A program made the position numbers and the translations under genes. 64,000 bases of DNA from HTCC5015 sp051747425. GTDB lineage: Bacteria; Pseudomonadota; Gammaproteobacteria; HTCC5015. The notes under the pieces were generated by a model. That model had not been told where the DNA came from and did no database searches. It saw nothing but the letters and a program-made list of their open reading frames with translations. How positions within the stretch are numbered: position 1 is the first letter of the stretch; the number at the start of each line of letters is the position of its first letter. Below, piece by piece: positions 32,233 through 41,405 of the stretch. Where the stretch lies: the NCBI GenBank assembly GCA_051747425.1, contig JBNJGD010000004.1, forward strand, positions 93,071 through 157,070, in the 5' to 3' direction.

Positions 32233-35200
32233 ATGCCGAACTTCCTGTCTGAAGACAACATCGAGCAGGCCATGGTGCAGCGTTTGCAGCATCTGTATGG
32301 CTATGATGTGCTGGACTGCTACACCAGCGATGCCGCGGACCTGAATGATGGCTCTGGGCGCACGGACAAGCGCCAAGTGATCCTGCGCGATCGCCTGAAA
32401 GCCGCAGCGGTACGACTAAACCCGGAGATTCCCGAAGCCGCCATCGACGATGCGCTGGATCAGGTCTGCGACCAGCGCCAGGCCATGGCCACCATGGTGG
32501 CCAACCGCGAGCTGGACAGTTTGATCCGTGACGGGGTGCGAGTCGAGTTCAAGGACAGCGAGGATCGTAATCGCAAGGAGCGGGTCAAGCTGATTGATTT
32601 TGAGCAGCCAGAGAACAACCACTTTCTCGCTGTGACCCAGCTGTGGATTCAAAGCACCGGCGCGGCAGCGAAGGCGGCTTACCGCCGGCCGGACATTCTG
32701 CTGTATATCAACGGTTTGCCACTGGTGTTTATTGAGTTAAAAAACTCCAATGTCAAACTGCGCAGCGCCTACGACGACAACCTGACCAATTACAAGGCCG
32801 ACATTCCGCAGTTGTTCCTCACCAATGTGTTTTGTGTATTCAGCAATGGGCTGGAAACGCGCCTGGGTAGCCTTAGCGCCGAGTGGGAGCATTTTTTCCA
32901 TTGGCTGCGCCCGGAGGATGAAAAAGAAAAAATACGTCGCGACCAGATTCGCGAGCAAGGCACCAGTACTGAGCGCTTTTTGCAGGGCCTGTGCGCCAAG
33001 GACAAGCTGTTGGACTATGTGGAAAACTTTGTCATTTACCACAAGGGCACGCAGAAAATCATCGCCCAGAACCACCAGTTTATTGGGGTGAACAAGGGCT
33101 TCGACAAGTTTCTGCGCCGGGGTGAGTTCGGCGGCAAGCTCGGCGTGTTCTGGCATACCCAAGGCTCTGGCAAGAGTTTTTCCATGATCTTCTATGCGCG
33201 CAAGATCATCCGCAAGGTGCCGGGTAATTACAGCTTTGTGGTAGTGACCGACCGTGATGATCTCGACCGGCAGATTTATCGCAACTTCCTCAATACCGAA
33301 ACCGTCAAGAAGGCCGATGCCGCCCAACCAAAAGACAGCGAGCAAATGCGGGCCTTTCTCGGCCAGAACAAAAAACTGGTGTTTACCCTGATCCAGAAGT
33401 TCCGTTGGCCCAAGGGCAAGCGTTACCCGCTGTTGTCGGATCGCGACGACATTATTGTGATTGTGGACGAGGCTCACCGCACCCAGTACAAATCCCTGGC
33501 CGAGAACATGCGCGCCGGTCTGCCCAATGCCCAGTACCTGGCATTTACCGGCACACCGCTGCTGGGGCGCGAGCGCAAAACCAATGAGTGGTTTGGTGAT
33601 TATGTCTCGGAGTACAACTTCAGCCAGTCCATGGACGATGGCGCCACCGTGCCGCTGTTCTACAAGAAGCGTGTGCCGGAGGTATTGAACCAGAATGAGG
33701 ACTTGAGCGATGAGTTCTACGAAATTCTGGAAGACGAGAATCTCGACGAGGCACAACAGGAGAAACTGGAGCGGCGCTTTGCCACCGAGCTGCAAGTCAT
33801 CAAACGCGATGACCGACTGGAGACCATCGCCCGGGATCTGGTTTATCACTTTCCGCGCCGGGGCTATCTGGGCAAGGGCATGCTGATTGCGGTGGACAAG
33901 TTCACTGCCGTAAAAATGTACGACAAGGTGCAGCGCCTATGGAAAGAGGCCACCAAGGGGCTGCGCAGCGAGATAAACAATACAAAAGATGCACAGCACA
34001 AAGCGCGTTTGCAAAAGCAGTTGGACTGGATGCGCAAGGTGGAAATGGCGGTGGTGGTCAGTGCCGAAAACGGTGAGGAAGAGAAGTTCGACGCCCAGGG
34101 GTTGGACATCCGCCCGCACCGCAAACGAATGGACAAACTGGATGAACACGGCCACGACCTGGAATACAACTACAAGGATCCGGAACACCCTCTGCAATTG
34201 GTCTTTGTGTGTGCCATGTGGCTGACCGGCTTTGATGCGCCGACCGTATCAACGCTCTACCTGGATAAGCCACAGAAAGATCACACGCTGATGCAGACCA
34301 TCGCCCGTGCCAATCGGGTGAGTTCGCACCGCATCAACGGCGTGGAAAAGACCAACGGTGAAATTGTTGACTATTACGGCGTGATCGGCCGCCTGAGAAA
34401 GGCCATCAAGGATTATGGCCAGGGTGCTGACGGGGGAGATGAGCCGCCGGTCCAGGACAAGGACGAGCTGTTCACCCTGTTAAGCGACGCGATTGAGCAA
34501 GCAAGACAGTTTTGTGCCGAGCGCGATATCGTTATTGACCAGGCATTGGCAGCCGACGATGTGTTCAAGCAGGTGGGTCTGTTTAACGAATGGGCAGATA
34601 AACTTCTTGCAAAAGACGAGTGGCGACAATCCTTCAAGGTGTTTGAGAACACCATTACAGCACTTTATGAAGCCTGCAAGCCGGAAATTTTGGGTGACCC
34701 TGTTGTCCGCAAGGTGGCCCTGTTTCAATACCTGCGCGGTGTTCTGGACAGCATTGTCGAGCAACAGGATATTGACTCTGCCACCCGAAAAATCAACGAG
34801 CTTCTTGATGAAAGCCTTATTGTCGATGACCAGAAGTTTGATCAGGTCAAACAGACTCCAGCAAACTGGAAAATCGAACAGAAAGGCAGGGACTGGGATC
34901 TCAGTAAAGTCGACTTTGACAAACTCAAAGAGGATTTCAAGCAGGCCAAGTACAAAAACATCGAGATTGCCGACTTGCGTGCCTTTCTGGAAAAGAAACT
35001 GCAGGACATGCTCAACCAAAATCGCACCCGCCGCGATTTTGCCGAACGCCTGCAGGAAATCATCGATAACTATAATGCGGGCAGTAGCTCGGCGGACGAA
35101 TCTTACGCACAACTAATGGAAGAGATGGCGGCCCTGAAGGAAGAGGAAAGCAGACATGTCCGTAAAGGCCTTACTGAAGATGAACTGGAAATATACGACC

Positions 35201-35499
35201 TGCTCTGCAAAGCAAAAATGACCAAAGCTGAGGAAAAGAAAGTGCGCCTCGCTGCCAGAGCTTTACTCAAGCGCCTTACCGAGGAAAGACCCAAAGTACT
35301 AGTGCAGGACTGGTATAAGGACATGCAGACCAGGCTTGCGGTTCGTGATGAAGTGGGTGCGGTGCTGGATGAACACCTTCCCGAAGAAAGCTATGACAAG
35401 GAGCTATTTATCCAGAAGCGTGACCGCGTTTTTGAATTGACTCTCGACCTGGCTATCAACCATCAGCGGTGGGCGGCTAGTGGGAACCTCTACGCCTAA
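32233..35499 (+). CDS. hsdR: Type I restriction endonuclease subunit R
   Basis: A 1088-residue motor-nuclease. The N-terminal nuclease core has RPDILLY (Asp154) and FIELKN (Glu168, Lys170), the PD-(D/E)XK catalytic set. The translocase follows: Walker A GSGKS (Gly311-Ser315), DEAH (412-415), TGTPLL, and helicase motif VI region QTIARANRV. The C-terminal ~300 residues are helical and bind the M/S core. All catalytic residues are present, so the system looks functional. Located after fic rather than directly next to hsdS. Confidence 0.95.
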   Translation: MPNFLSEDNIEQAMVQRLQHLYGYDVLDCYTSDAADLNDGSGRTDKRQVILRDRLKAAAVRLNPEIPEAAIDDALDQVCDQRQAMATMVANRELDSLIRDGVRVEFKDSEDRNRKERVKLIDFEQPENNHFLAVTQLWIQSTGAAAKAAYRRPDILLYINGLPLVFIELKNSNVKLRSAYDDNLTNYKADIPQLFLTNVFCVFSNGLETRLGSLSAEWEHFFHWLRPEDEKEKIRRDQIREQGTSTERFLQGLCAKDKLLDYVENFVIYHKGTQKIIAQNHQFIGVNKGFDKFLRRGEFGGKLGVFWHTQGSGKSFSMIFYARKIIRKVPGNYSFVVVTDRDDLDRQIYRNFLNTETVKKADAAQPKDSEQMRAFLGQNKKLVFTLIQKFRWPKGKRYPLLSDRDDIIVIVDEAHRTQYKSLAENMRAGLPNAQYLAFTGTPLLGRERKTNEWFGDYVSEYNFSQSMDDGATVPLFYKKRVPEVLNQNEDLSDEFYEILEDENLDEAQQEKLERRFATELQVIKRDDRLETIARDLVYHFPRRGYLGKGMLIAVDKFTAVKMYDKVQRLWKEATKGLRSEINNTKDAQHKARLQKQLDWMRKVEMAVVVSAENGEEEKFDAQGLDIRPHRKRMDKLDEHGHDLEYNYKDPEHPLQLVFVCAMWLTGFDAPTVSTLYLDKPQKDHTLMQTIARANRVSSHRINGVEKTNGEIVDYYGVIGRLRKAIKDYGQGADGGDEPPVQDKDELFTLLSDAIEQARQFCAERDIVIDQALAADDVFKQVGLFNEWADKLLAKDEWRQSFKVFENTITALYEACKPEILGDPVVRKVALFQYLRGVLDSIVEQQDIDSATRKINELLDESLIVDDQKFDQVKQTPANWKIEQKGRDWDLSKVDFDKLKEDFKQAKYKNIEIADLRAFLEKKLQDMLNQNRTRRDFAERLQEIIDNYNAGSSSADESYAQLMEEMAALKEEESRHVRKGLTEDELEIYDLLCKAKMTKAEEKKVRLAARALLKRLTEERPKVLVQDWYKDMQTRLAVRDEVGAVLDEHLPEESYDKELFIQKRDRVFELTLDLAINHQRWAASGNLYA

Positions 35500-35606
35500 A
35501 AGATAGTTAAACAGCCTAAAAAGCCATAGACTTGGTCGCCATATGGCAGAGGTTAAGCCGACCTGTAAAACTTTTTCCCTTAAGCCTTTTGACCTAGATC
35601 CCTGCG

Positions 35607-35634
35607 CAGGCCTCTCCTACTATGGAGGGGCCTG
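35607..35634 (+). terminator. Hairpin downstream of hsdR
   Basis: An 11-bp stem (CAGGCCTCTCC with GGAGGGGCCTG, one G-T pair) over a TACTAT loop, 108 nt after the hsdR stop. No clear T-tract, so it is only a candidate terminator. The rest of the 266-nt spacer 35500-35765 shows only a degenerate palindrome near 35730-35760. Confidence 0.35.
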
Positions 35635-35765
35635 CTTTGGTTGGCTTGGCGGTTACTCGCTTTTTAAAGCACCTTTGAATGCATCGACCAAGCTGCTGTT
35701 GTGGTCTTTGACCGCTTTGCGCGGGAAGCGCCTGATAAGTGCATAACGCTTGTCGGAATGACCCA

Positions 35766-35981
35766 CTAGCGGGGTTTGTGGATGGTGAGGAAGAAGCCGA
35801 TGGCGATGGCAGCGGTGCCGGCGATGTAGCGTTGCAGGACATCGTTGTTTGGTTTTCCGGTGAGATATTCCAGCATCTGGTTGGCCACGCCCTGGGCTTC
35901 GAGGTGGCCCCAGTAGATGTAGCCGACGCCGACTGCGATTAGCAGGAGGCCTACCAGTTTTTGCCAGAGGCGGGGTTTCAT
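35766..35981 (-). CDS. DUF3185-family small membrane protein
   Basis: 71 residues with two hydrophobic helices (about 9-26 and 50-67) separated by the hydrophilic block GHLEAQGVANQMLEYLTGKPNNDVLQRY. The pattern of helix, short loop ending in a Thr-Gly-x-Pro turn, and second helix matches DUF3185. Function unknown. It marks the return to host-like sequence after the R-M island. Confidence 0.72.
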   Translation of the reverse strand: MKPRLWQKLVGLLLIAVGVGYIYWGHLEAQGVANQMLEYLTGKPNNDVLQRYIAGTAAIAIGFFLTIHKPR

Positions 35982-35982
35982 T

Positions 35983-36147
35983 TACTCCCCCTCTCCCCTA
36001 ACTCCCTCGCTTCGCGACCCCGGCCCTTCGCTAGTACGCGAAGGGCGCTACAGCGGGCGAAGTGTACTTCGCTTGGTCCGCTTCCGCCCCACAAGGGGAG
36101 AGGGGGATTTAGATTCCGGATAAGCGCTTCGCGCTTTCCGGAATGAC
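35983..36147. repeat. Repeat cluster (CCCCCTCTCCCC pair and TTCCGGA palindrome)
   Basis: CCCCCTCTCCCCTAA near 35986 faces AAGGGGAGAGGGGGA near 36092-36108. Between them are nested CTTCGC/GCGAAG palindromes. A perfect TTCCGGA...TCCGGAAT palindrome with a GCGCTTCGCGC centre ends the cluster (36113-36147). Confidence 0.7.
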
Positions 36148-36184
36148 GGGGTGGGTGTTGCTTTCCCTGATTCATTTTCATGGG

Positions 36185-36619
36185 TTATTCGACGGCGATG
36201 CGTTCCAGGGCCGTGTGCAGGGCGTCGGGCAGGGGTACGGGTTTGTTGCTGGTGCGGTCGACGTAGACATGGATAAAGAAGCCTTCGGCGCTGGCCAGTT
36301 CTTCGCCCTGGCGGAAGACGCCGATTTCGTAGCGCACGCTGGAGTTGCCCAGCTTGGCCACGCGCACGCCGATGTCGAGCACCTCGGGAAAGGCCACCGG
36401 GGCGCTGTAGCGGCAGCCTGTTTCCACTACCAGGCCGATCACCCGGCTGTTTTCAATGTCCAGCGCGCCCTGGGCGATCAGGTACTCGTTTACCGCTGTG
36501 TCGAAGTAGCTGTAGTAGGTGACATTGTTCACATGGCCGTAGACATCGTTGTCCATCCAGCGGGTTTGCAGGGTATGGAAGTGGGGGTAGCTGTCTCGCG
36601 TACTGCGCTCTCTGCTCAT
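36185..36619 (-). CDS. Acyl-CoA thioesterase, 4-hydroxybenzoyl-CoA thioesterase fold
   Basis: 144 residues of hotdog fold. The N-terminal TRWMDNDVYGHVNNVTYYSYFD contains the catalytic Asp in the D-x-Y-G-H-V-N pattern of the YbgC/4HBT group. Hydrolyses acyl-CoA; chain-length preference unknown. It follows the alcohol dehydrogenase gene by 9 nt on the same strand, so they likely form an operon. Confidence 0.88.
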   Translation of the reverse strand: MSRERSTRDSYPHFHTLQTRWMDNDVYGHVNNVTYYSYFDTAVNEYLIAQGALDIENSRVIGLVVETGCRYSAPVAFPEVLDIGVRVAKLGNSSVRYEIGVFRQGEELASAEGFFIHVYVDRTSNKPVPLPDALHTALERIAVE

Positions 36620-36628
36620 GGTCTGCCT

Positions 36629-37780
36629 TCAGAGTATGGATTGATAGATGTCGTAGGCGGCCTGGCGGGTCATCTCGCGGGGGTTGTTGACCAGCAGGCG
36701 CTCGATTTTCATGGCATCGTCGGCCAGGGTGTCCAGGTGCTTTTCCTCCACGCCCATGTCCGACAGGCGTTGTTCAAAGGGCATGTCCCGCACCAGGGCG
36801 CTCATGTGATGGACAAAGTGCTCGCAGGCGCCGCCCTGGCTGAGGCCGCGGGTTTCCGGCCACAGGTAGTGGGCCAGCTCGGCGTATTCGCGCTGGGCCT
36901 CGGGGGCGTTGTACTCCAGCACCGGGCCCAGGACCACGGCATTGGAGTGGCCGTGGGCCATGTGGAAGTGGCCGCCCAGGGGATAGGCCAGCGCGTGAAC
37001 CGCCGCCACGGGGGCATTGGCAAAGGCCATGCCGGCCAAACAGGAGCCCAGCAGCATGGCGCTGCGCGAATCCACATGCTCGGGCTGTTCCAGCACGGCG
37101 GGCAGGTTGCGGTAGAGCAGACCCAGACCTTTAAGCGCCAGCGCGTCCGACATCGGATTCTTCTTGATCTTGCTGGTGTAGGCCTCGGTACAGTGGACCA
37201 TGGCGTCGATGCCGGTCATGGCGGTAACGGCGGCAGGCAGGCTGAGCGTGGTGTGGGCGTCCAGCACGGCCACATCCGGGTATAGCATGGGCGAGACCAC
37301 GCCCTTTTTCTCGTGGCTGGGGGTGGTGACGATGGCAATGGGCGTGACTTCCGATCCGGTACCGGCGGTGGTGGGCACCTGAATCAGCGGCAATCGCTTG
37401 CCGCGCGCCAGACCGATGCCGTAGACATCTTCCAGACACTGGCTGGAGTGGCACAGCAGGGCAACGAGTTTGGCGGTGTCCATGGAGCTGCCGCCGCCAA
37501 AGCCGATAATGGCATCGGCCTCGGCATCCCGGGCAAACTGGATGGCCTGCTCGACGCGCTCCTGGGGCGGATCGGCCATCACATCGGTGTAGACTTCAAC
37601 GCTTTTATCGGCGCCTTCCAGGGCCGCCAGCACGGGCTCCAACAGGCCGGTTTGCAGCAGACCTCCGTCGGTAATCAATACCACCCGGTGGGCGTCCTCG
37701 GGCAGGAAGTCCGCCAGGCGCTCGCTGCTGCCCGGCTCGCAGTGAATTTTGGGCGTGGTTTCAAAGGTGAAACTTTGCAT
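36629..37780 (-). CDS. Iron-containing alcohol dehydrogenase
   Basis: A 383-residue group III (iron-type) NAD(P)-dependent alcohol dehydrogenase. The nucleotide-binding segment FGGGSSMDTAK (with the canonical GGGS) and the metal-ligand histidines in GGHFHMAHGHSNAV are present, as is PTTAGTGSEVT. Oxidises alcohols or reduces aldehydes; the substrate is not determinable. The ATG at 37780 is preferred over the upstream one because GGGGGAACC precedes it. Operon with the thioesterase. Confidence 0.9.
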   Translation of the reverse strand: MQSFTFETTPKIHCEPGSSERLADFLPEDAHRVVLITDGGLLQTGLLEPVLAALEGADKSVEVYTDVMADPPQERVEQAIQFARDAEADAIIGFGGGSSMDTAKLVALLCHSSQCLEDVYGIGLARGKRLPLIQVPTTAGTGSEVTPIAIVTTPSHEKKGVVSPMLYPDVAVLDAHTTLSLPAAVTAMTGIDAMVHCTEAYTSKIKKNPMSDALALKGLGLLYRNLPAVLEQPEHVDSRSAMLLGSCLAGMAFANAPVAAVHALAYPLGGHFHMAHGHSNAVVLGPVLEYNAPEAQREYAELAHYLWPETRGLSQGGACEHFVHHMSALVRDMPFEQRLSDMGVEEKHLDTLADDAMKIERLLVNNPREMTRQAAYDIYQSIL

Positions 37781-37867
37781 GGCGGTTCCCCCGGTTCGTG
37801 CAATGGTCAAATACTGGCACTGGCTGACGGGGGGTGCAATGGGTTTTCGGTCATAGCCGTGACCGCA

Positions 37868-38051
37868 CCCGTCATGGCGAGCGCAGCGAAGTCATCTGGG
37901 GAACCGTTTGGCAGATTGCCGCGTCGGCTGGCGCCTCCTCGCAATGACGGTGGCTGTAGGAGGCCCGACCCCGGGCCGACCTGTCGCGGCGGGGGCGCCG
38001 CTCCTACAACCTACCCCGGGCCGACCTGTCGCGGCGGGGGCGCCGCTCCTA
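37868..38051. repeat. REPIN array and GTCATGGCGAG repeat downstream of the nqr operon
   Basis: A GTCATGGCGAG-type repeat (37872-37947), then four REP arms: 37955-37979, 37982-38006, a truncated arm 38011-38024, and 38027-38051. The second unit repeats the first with its left 11 bases lost. The array sits between the ADH start and the nqr terminator. Confidence 0.8.
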
Positions 38052-38064
38052 CAATACATTTTCA

Positions 38065-38093
38065 TAAAAAACCCCGGCTTTGCCGGGGTTTTT
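38065..38093 (-). terminator. Terminator of the nqr operon
   Basis: ACCCCGGC and GCCGGGGT pair over a TTT/AAA loop, with A-tract and T-tract on both sides, so it can stop transcription from either direction. It is 19 nt after the nqrF stop. Confidence 0.9.
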
Positions 38094-38111
38094 GGTGGTT
38101 GCTGGTGGCGT

Positions 38112-39332
38112 TTAGCCGCCGAAGTCGTCGAGCATGATGTTTTCGGGCTCGACGCCCAGGTCTTCCAGCATCTTGATCATCGAGGCGTTCATCATGGGCG
38201 GTCCGCACATGTAGAACTCGCAGTCCTCCGGCGCCGGGTGATCCTTGAGGTACTCTTCGTAGAGCACATTGTGGATGAAACCGGTGAGCCCTTCCCAGTT
38301 ATCTTCGGGCTGGGGATCGGAGAGGGCCACATGCCACTCGAAGTTATCGTATTGCGCAGCCAGCTCGTCGAAGTCTTCGCTGTAGAACATTTCCTTCTTG
38401 GAACGGGCGCCGTACCAGAAGGTAATCTTGCGGTCGGTCTTGATCCGGCGCAGCTGGTCGAAGATGTGCGAACGCATGGGTGCCATACCGGCGCCACCGC
38501 CGACGAAGACCATCTCGGCCTCGGTGTCCTTGGCAAAGAACTCACCAAAGGGCCCGGAGATGGTGACTTTGTCGCCCGGCTTGAGGTTGAAGATGTAGGA
38601 GGACATCTTGCCCGGGGGAATGCCCTTGCTGCCCGGCGGCGGTGAGGCCACGCGGACATTCAACATGATGATGCCCTCTTCCTCGGGGTAGTTGGCCATG
38701 GAGTAGGCGCGCATGACCTCTTCGTCCACCTTGGACTCGTACTGCCAGAGGTTAAAGCGATCCCAGTCGCTGTGATATTCCTCGTTGATGTCGAAATCGG
38801 AATACTTCACATGGTGGGGCGGGCACTCGATCTGGATGTAACCGCCGGCGCGGAAGTCGACTTCCTCACCCTCGGGCAGCTCCAGTATCAACTCCTTGAT
38901 GAAGGTGGCCACATTGTCGTTGGAGCGCACGGTGCAGTCCCACTGCTTCACACCGAAGACATCCTCGGGCACTTCGATCTTCATGTCCTGCTTCACGGCC
39001 ACCTGGCAGGAAAGCCGGTCGCCCTCGCGGGCTTCACGCTTGGTGATGTGAGTCTCTTCCGTGGGCAGGATGGAACCGCCGCCCTCGAACACCCTGACCC
39101 GGCACTGGGCGCAGGTGCCACCGCCGCCACAGGCGGAGGCCACGAACAGGCCGTTGCTGGCCAGGGCACCCAGCAACTTGCCGCCGGGTTCGGTCTCGAT
39201 GGTTTTTTCACCGTTAACATCAATGGTGACTTTGCCCTGGGGCACCAGCTGTCGGCGGGCAGCCAGGATCATGCCGACCAGCACCAGTACGATGCCGATA
39301 AAGAATGAGACGCCGAGAATGATTTCTTGCAT
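38112..39332 (-). CDS. nqrF: Na+-translocating NADH:quinone reductase subunit F
   Basis: The NADH-oxidising entry subunit, 406 residues. One N-terminal membrane helix (residues 3-25), a [2Fe-2S] ferredoxin domain (CGGGGTCAQC and LSCQV supply the four Cys), then a ferredoxin-reductase FAD domain (YSMANYPEE) and NADH domain (FVGGGAGMAPMRS, YMCGPPMM). Passes electrons from NADH to the NqrB/C flavins. Last gene of the nqr operon here; no apbE follows before the terminator, so the FMN transferase needed for NqrB/C must be encoded elsewhere. Confidence 0.97.
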   Translation of the reverse strand: MQEIILGVSFFIGIVLVLVGMILAARRQLVPQGKVTIDVNGEKTIETEPGGKLLGALASNGLFVASACGGGGTCAQCRVRVFEGGGSILPTEETHITKREAREGDRLSCQVAVKQDMKIEVPEDVFGVKQWDCTVRSNDNVATFIKELILELPEGEEVDFRAGGYIQIECPPHHVKYSDFDINEEYHSDWDRFNLWQYESKVDEEVMRAYSMANYPEEEGIIMLNVRVASPPPGSKGIPPGKMSSYIFNLKPGDKVTISGPFGEFFAKDTEAEMVFVGGGAGMAPMRSHIFDQLRRIKTDRKITFWYGARSKKEMFYSEDFDELAAQYDNFEWHVALSDPQPEDNWEGLTGFIHNVLYEEYLKDHPAPEDCEFYMCGPPMMNASMIKMLEDLGVEPENIMLDDFGG

Positions 39333-39344
39333 GGATTCCCCCGC

Positions 39345-39953
39345 TTACAGCTGCACGCCCGAAAAGGCCATAAAGCCCAGCGACATCAGTCCCACCGTAA
39401 TAAAGGTGATACCGAGCCCCTGAAGGCCGTCGGGCACATCGGAGTATTTGAGTTTTTCACGAACACCGGCGAGCAAGGTAATGGCCATAGCCCAGCCAAT
39501 GCCCGATGAGATGCCGTAGGTGACGGATTCAGTAAAGTTGTAGTCGCGCTCCACCATGAACAGCGAGCCACCCAGGATGGCGCAGTTCACCGTAATCAAC
39601 GGCAGGTAGATGCCCAGGGCGTTGTAGAGCACGGGCACATACTTGTCGAGAAACATCTCGAGAATCTGCACCATGGCGGCAATCACGCCGATGTAGGAGA
39701 TCAGGCCCAGGAAGCTCAGGTCGACTTCGCTCATGCCGGCCCAGTCCAGGGCACCGTCCGCCAGCAGGTACTGGAAGATCAGGTTGTTGGCGGGCACGGT
39801 GATGGCCTGAACGACAATCACCGCCACACCCAAACCAATCGCGGTGCTGATCTTCTTGGACACGGCCAGGAAGGTGCACATGCCCAGGAAGAAAGACAGG
39901 GCCAGGTTTTCTACAAAGATGGCCTTAACGGCCATAGACAGGATATGTTCCAT
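39345..39953 (-). CDS. nqrE: Na+-translocating NADH:quinone reductase subunit E
   Basis: 202 residues, six membrane helices. The FFLGMCTFLAVSKK and NCAILGG segments carry the two Cys that, with those of NqrD, bind an intramembrane iron centre in the family. Shares one base with the nqrD stop (TGATG). Confidence 0.96.
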   Translation of the reverse strand: MEHILSMAVKAIFVENLALSFFLGMCTFLAVSKKISTAIGLGVAVIVVQAITVPANNLIFQYLLADGALDWAGMSEVDLSFLGLISYIGVIAAMVQILEMFLDKYVPVLYNALGIYLPLITVNCAILGGSLFMVERDYNFTESVTYGISSGIGWAMAITLLAGVREKLKYSDVPDGLQGLGITFITVGLMSLGFMAFSGVQL

Positions 39954-40609
39954 CAGGCGTGCTCCTCGTGACCGTCTTTGATTTCAAACTCCGGCTCTTC
40001 CACTTGCTCCGGCTTCCAGGTGCGCAGGCCCCAGATAAACAGGCCGATCAGGAAGAAGGCACTGGGCGGCAGGAGCATGAGGCCCACCGGCTGGTACCAG
40101 CCGCCCTCGGAGGCCAGCGGAATGATCTGGTAGCTGAACAGCGAGCCGGAACCAAACAGTTCGCGGAAGAAAGCCACAAACATCAGGATCAGACTGTAAC
40201 CCAGGCCATTGCCCAGACCGTCGAGAAAACTGGGGATCGGCGGGTTCTTCATGGCGTAGGCCTCGGCGCGACCCATCACGATGCAGTTGGTAATAATCAA
40301 ACCCACAAACACCGACAGCTTCTTGCTGGTTTCAAAGGCGTAGGCCTTGAGCACCTGATCGACCACGATCACCAGTGAAGCGATGATCACCATCTGCACA
40401 ATAATGCGGATGTTGTCGGGGATCTGGTTGCGAATCAGCGAGATGAAAAAGTTGGAACTGGCCACCACTGATGTCAGCGCAATACACATGATGAGCGCGG
40501 TCATCATGTTGGTGGTGACCGCCAGTGCTGAACAGATGCCCAACACCTGAAGGGCGATGGGGTTGTTGTTGAACAGCGGGTCCAGTACCACATCTTTGGT
40601 CTTACTCAT
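39953..40609 (-). CDS. nqrD: Na+-translocating NADH:quinone reductase subunit D
   Basis: 218 residues, six membrane helices with inverted two-fold similarity to NqrE. LGICSALAV and ITNCIVMGRAEAYAM carry the iron-ligand Cys. The C-terminus is hydrophilic and acidic. Starts 10 nt after nqrC. Confidence 0.96.
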   Translation of the reverse strand: MSKTKDVVLDPLFNNNPIALQVLGICSALAVTTNMMTALIMCIALTSVVASSNFFISLIRNQIPDNIRIIVQMVIIASLVIVVDQVLKAYAFETSKKLSVFVGLIITNCIVMGRAEAYAMKNPPIPSFLDGLGNGLGYSLILMFVAFFRELFGSGSLFSYQIIPLASEGGWYQPVGLMLLPPSAFFLIGLFIWGLRTWKPEQVEEPEFEIKDGHEEHA

Positions 40610-40619
40610 GGCGATACCC

Positions 40620-41405
40620 TCAAGATTTCTTCAAACGATCGAGGAAGGGGCCGAAGCCGGCCTCACTCATCCAATAACGAACCAGGTTGTTAACCCCGTA
40701 GGTGGTCAGCGAGGCGCCCGCCAGGCCATCGACCTGGTGCTCTTTCTTTTCCTCTTTGACCTGACCACTCTTGACCACCTGAATGGCCAGTTCACCCTGC
40801 TCATTAAACAGTTCCTTGCCCTGCCACTGAGCTTTCCACTTGGGATTGTCGACTTCGCCGCCAAGACCGGGTGTTTCGGCGTGGTCGTAGAAACTCAGGC
40901 CGTACACCGTATCGGCGTCCGGCTCCAGGGCGATAAAACCGTAGAGCGTCGACCACAGGCCGTAGCCGTGGACCGGTAAAATGTAGTGGCGAATGTCCTC
41001 ACCGGCGTCATCGCGAACGATGTAGACCGGCGCGTAGTGGGCGCGACGCTTGATGCTGGCAACATCCTCTTTCCCGCTGAGGTTTTTGCTCATGTCCGGG
41101 TTTTGCGAGGCGGCGCGCTGATCGTAGCTGGCGGGGTCCACTTGGTCCGTGTATTCACCGGTGCGCAAGTCGACGATGCGCGTGTCGATGCGCTCGTCGT
41201 AGAGGTCGGCCACTTCGCGGGAAGTGAGACCGGCCACATCAAAGCCGGCTACGGCCAGAATGTTGCTTTGCTTGTCGATCTGCTGATTGAACTGCTGAGC
41301 GGGGCGCAGCTGCACGGCGGCCACCGAAACGACCACGGCGCACACGAAGCATACGGCCACCGCCACGAACAGGGTTCTGCCAACGCTGTCTTTTTTGCTA
41401 GCCAT
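40620..41405 (-). CDS. nqrC: Na+-translocating NADH:quinone reductase subunit C
   Basis: 261 residues: one N-terminal helix and a periplasmic FMN-binding domain. The covalent FMN-Thr site reads AGASLTTYG; the modified Thr is kept although the usual S-G-A-T is A-G-A-S. The ATG at 41405 (MASKKDSVG) overlaps the nqrB end by 8 nt and gives the usual N-terminus; an upstream in-frame start would only add basic residues. Confidence 0.95.
   Translation of the reverse strand: MASKKDSVGRTLFVAVAVCFVCAVVVSVAAVQLRPAQQFNQQIDKQSNILAVAGFDVAGLTSREVADLYDERIDTRIVDLRTGEYTDQVDPASYDQRAASQNPDMSKNLSGKEDVASIKRRAHYAPVYIVRDDAGEDIRHYILPVHGYGLWSTLYGFIALEPDADTVYGLSFYDHAETPGLGGEVDNPKWKAQWQGKELFNEQGELAIQVVKSGQVKEEKKEHQVDGLAGASLTTYGVNNLVRYWMSEAGFGPFLDRLKKS

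Noticed and set aside
35543..35746. A 67-codon plus-strand frame after hsdR
   Set aside because: No ribosome-binding site, no recognisable pattern, contains the hairpin 35607-35634 and ends in a degenerate palindrome.
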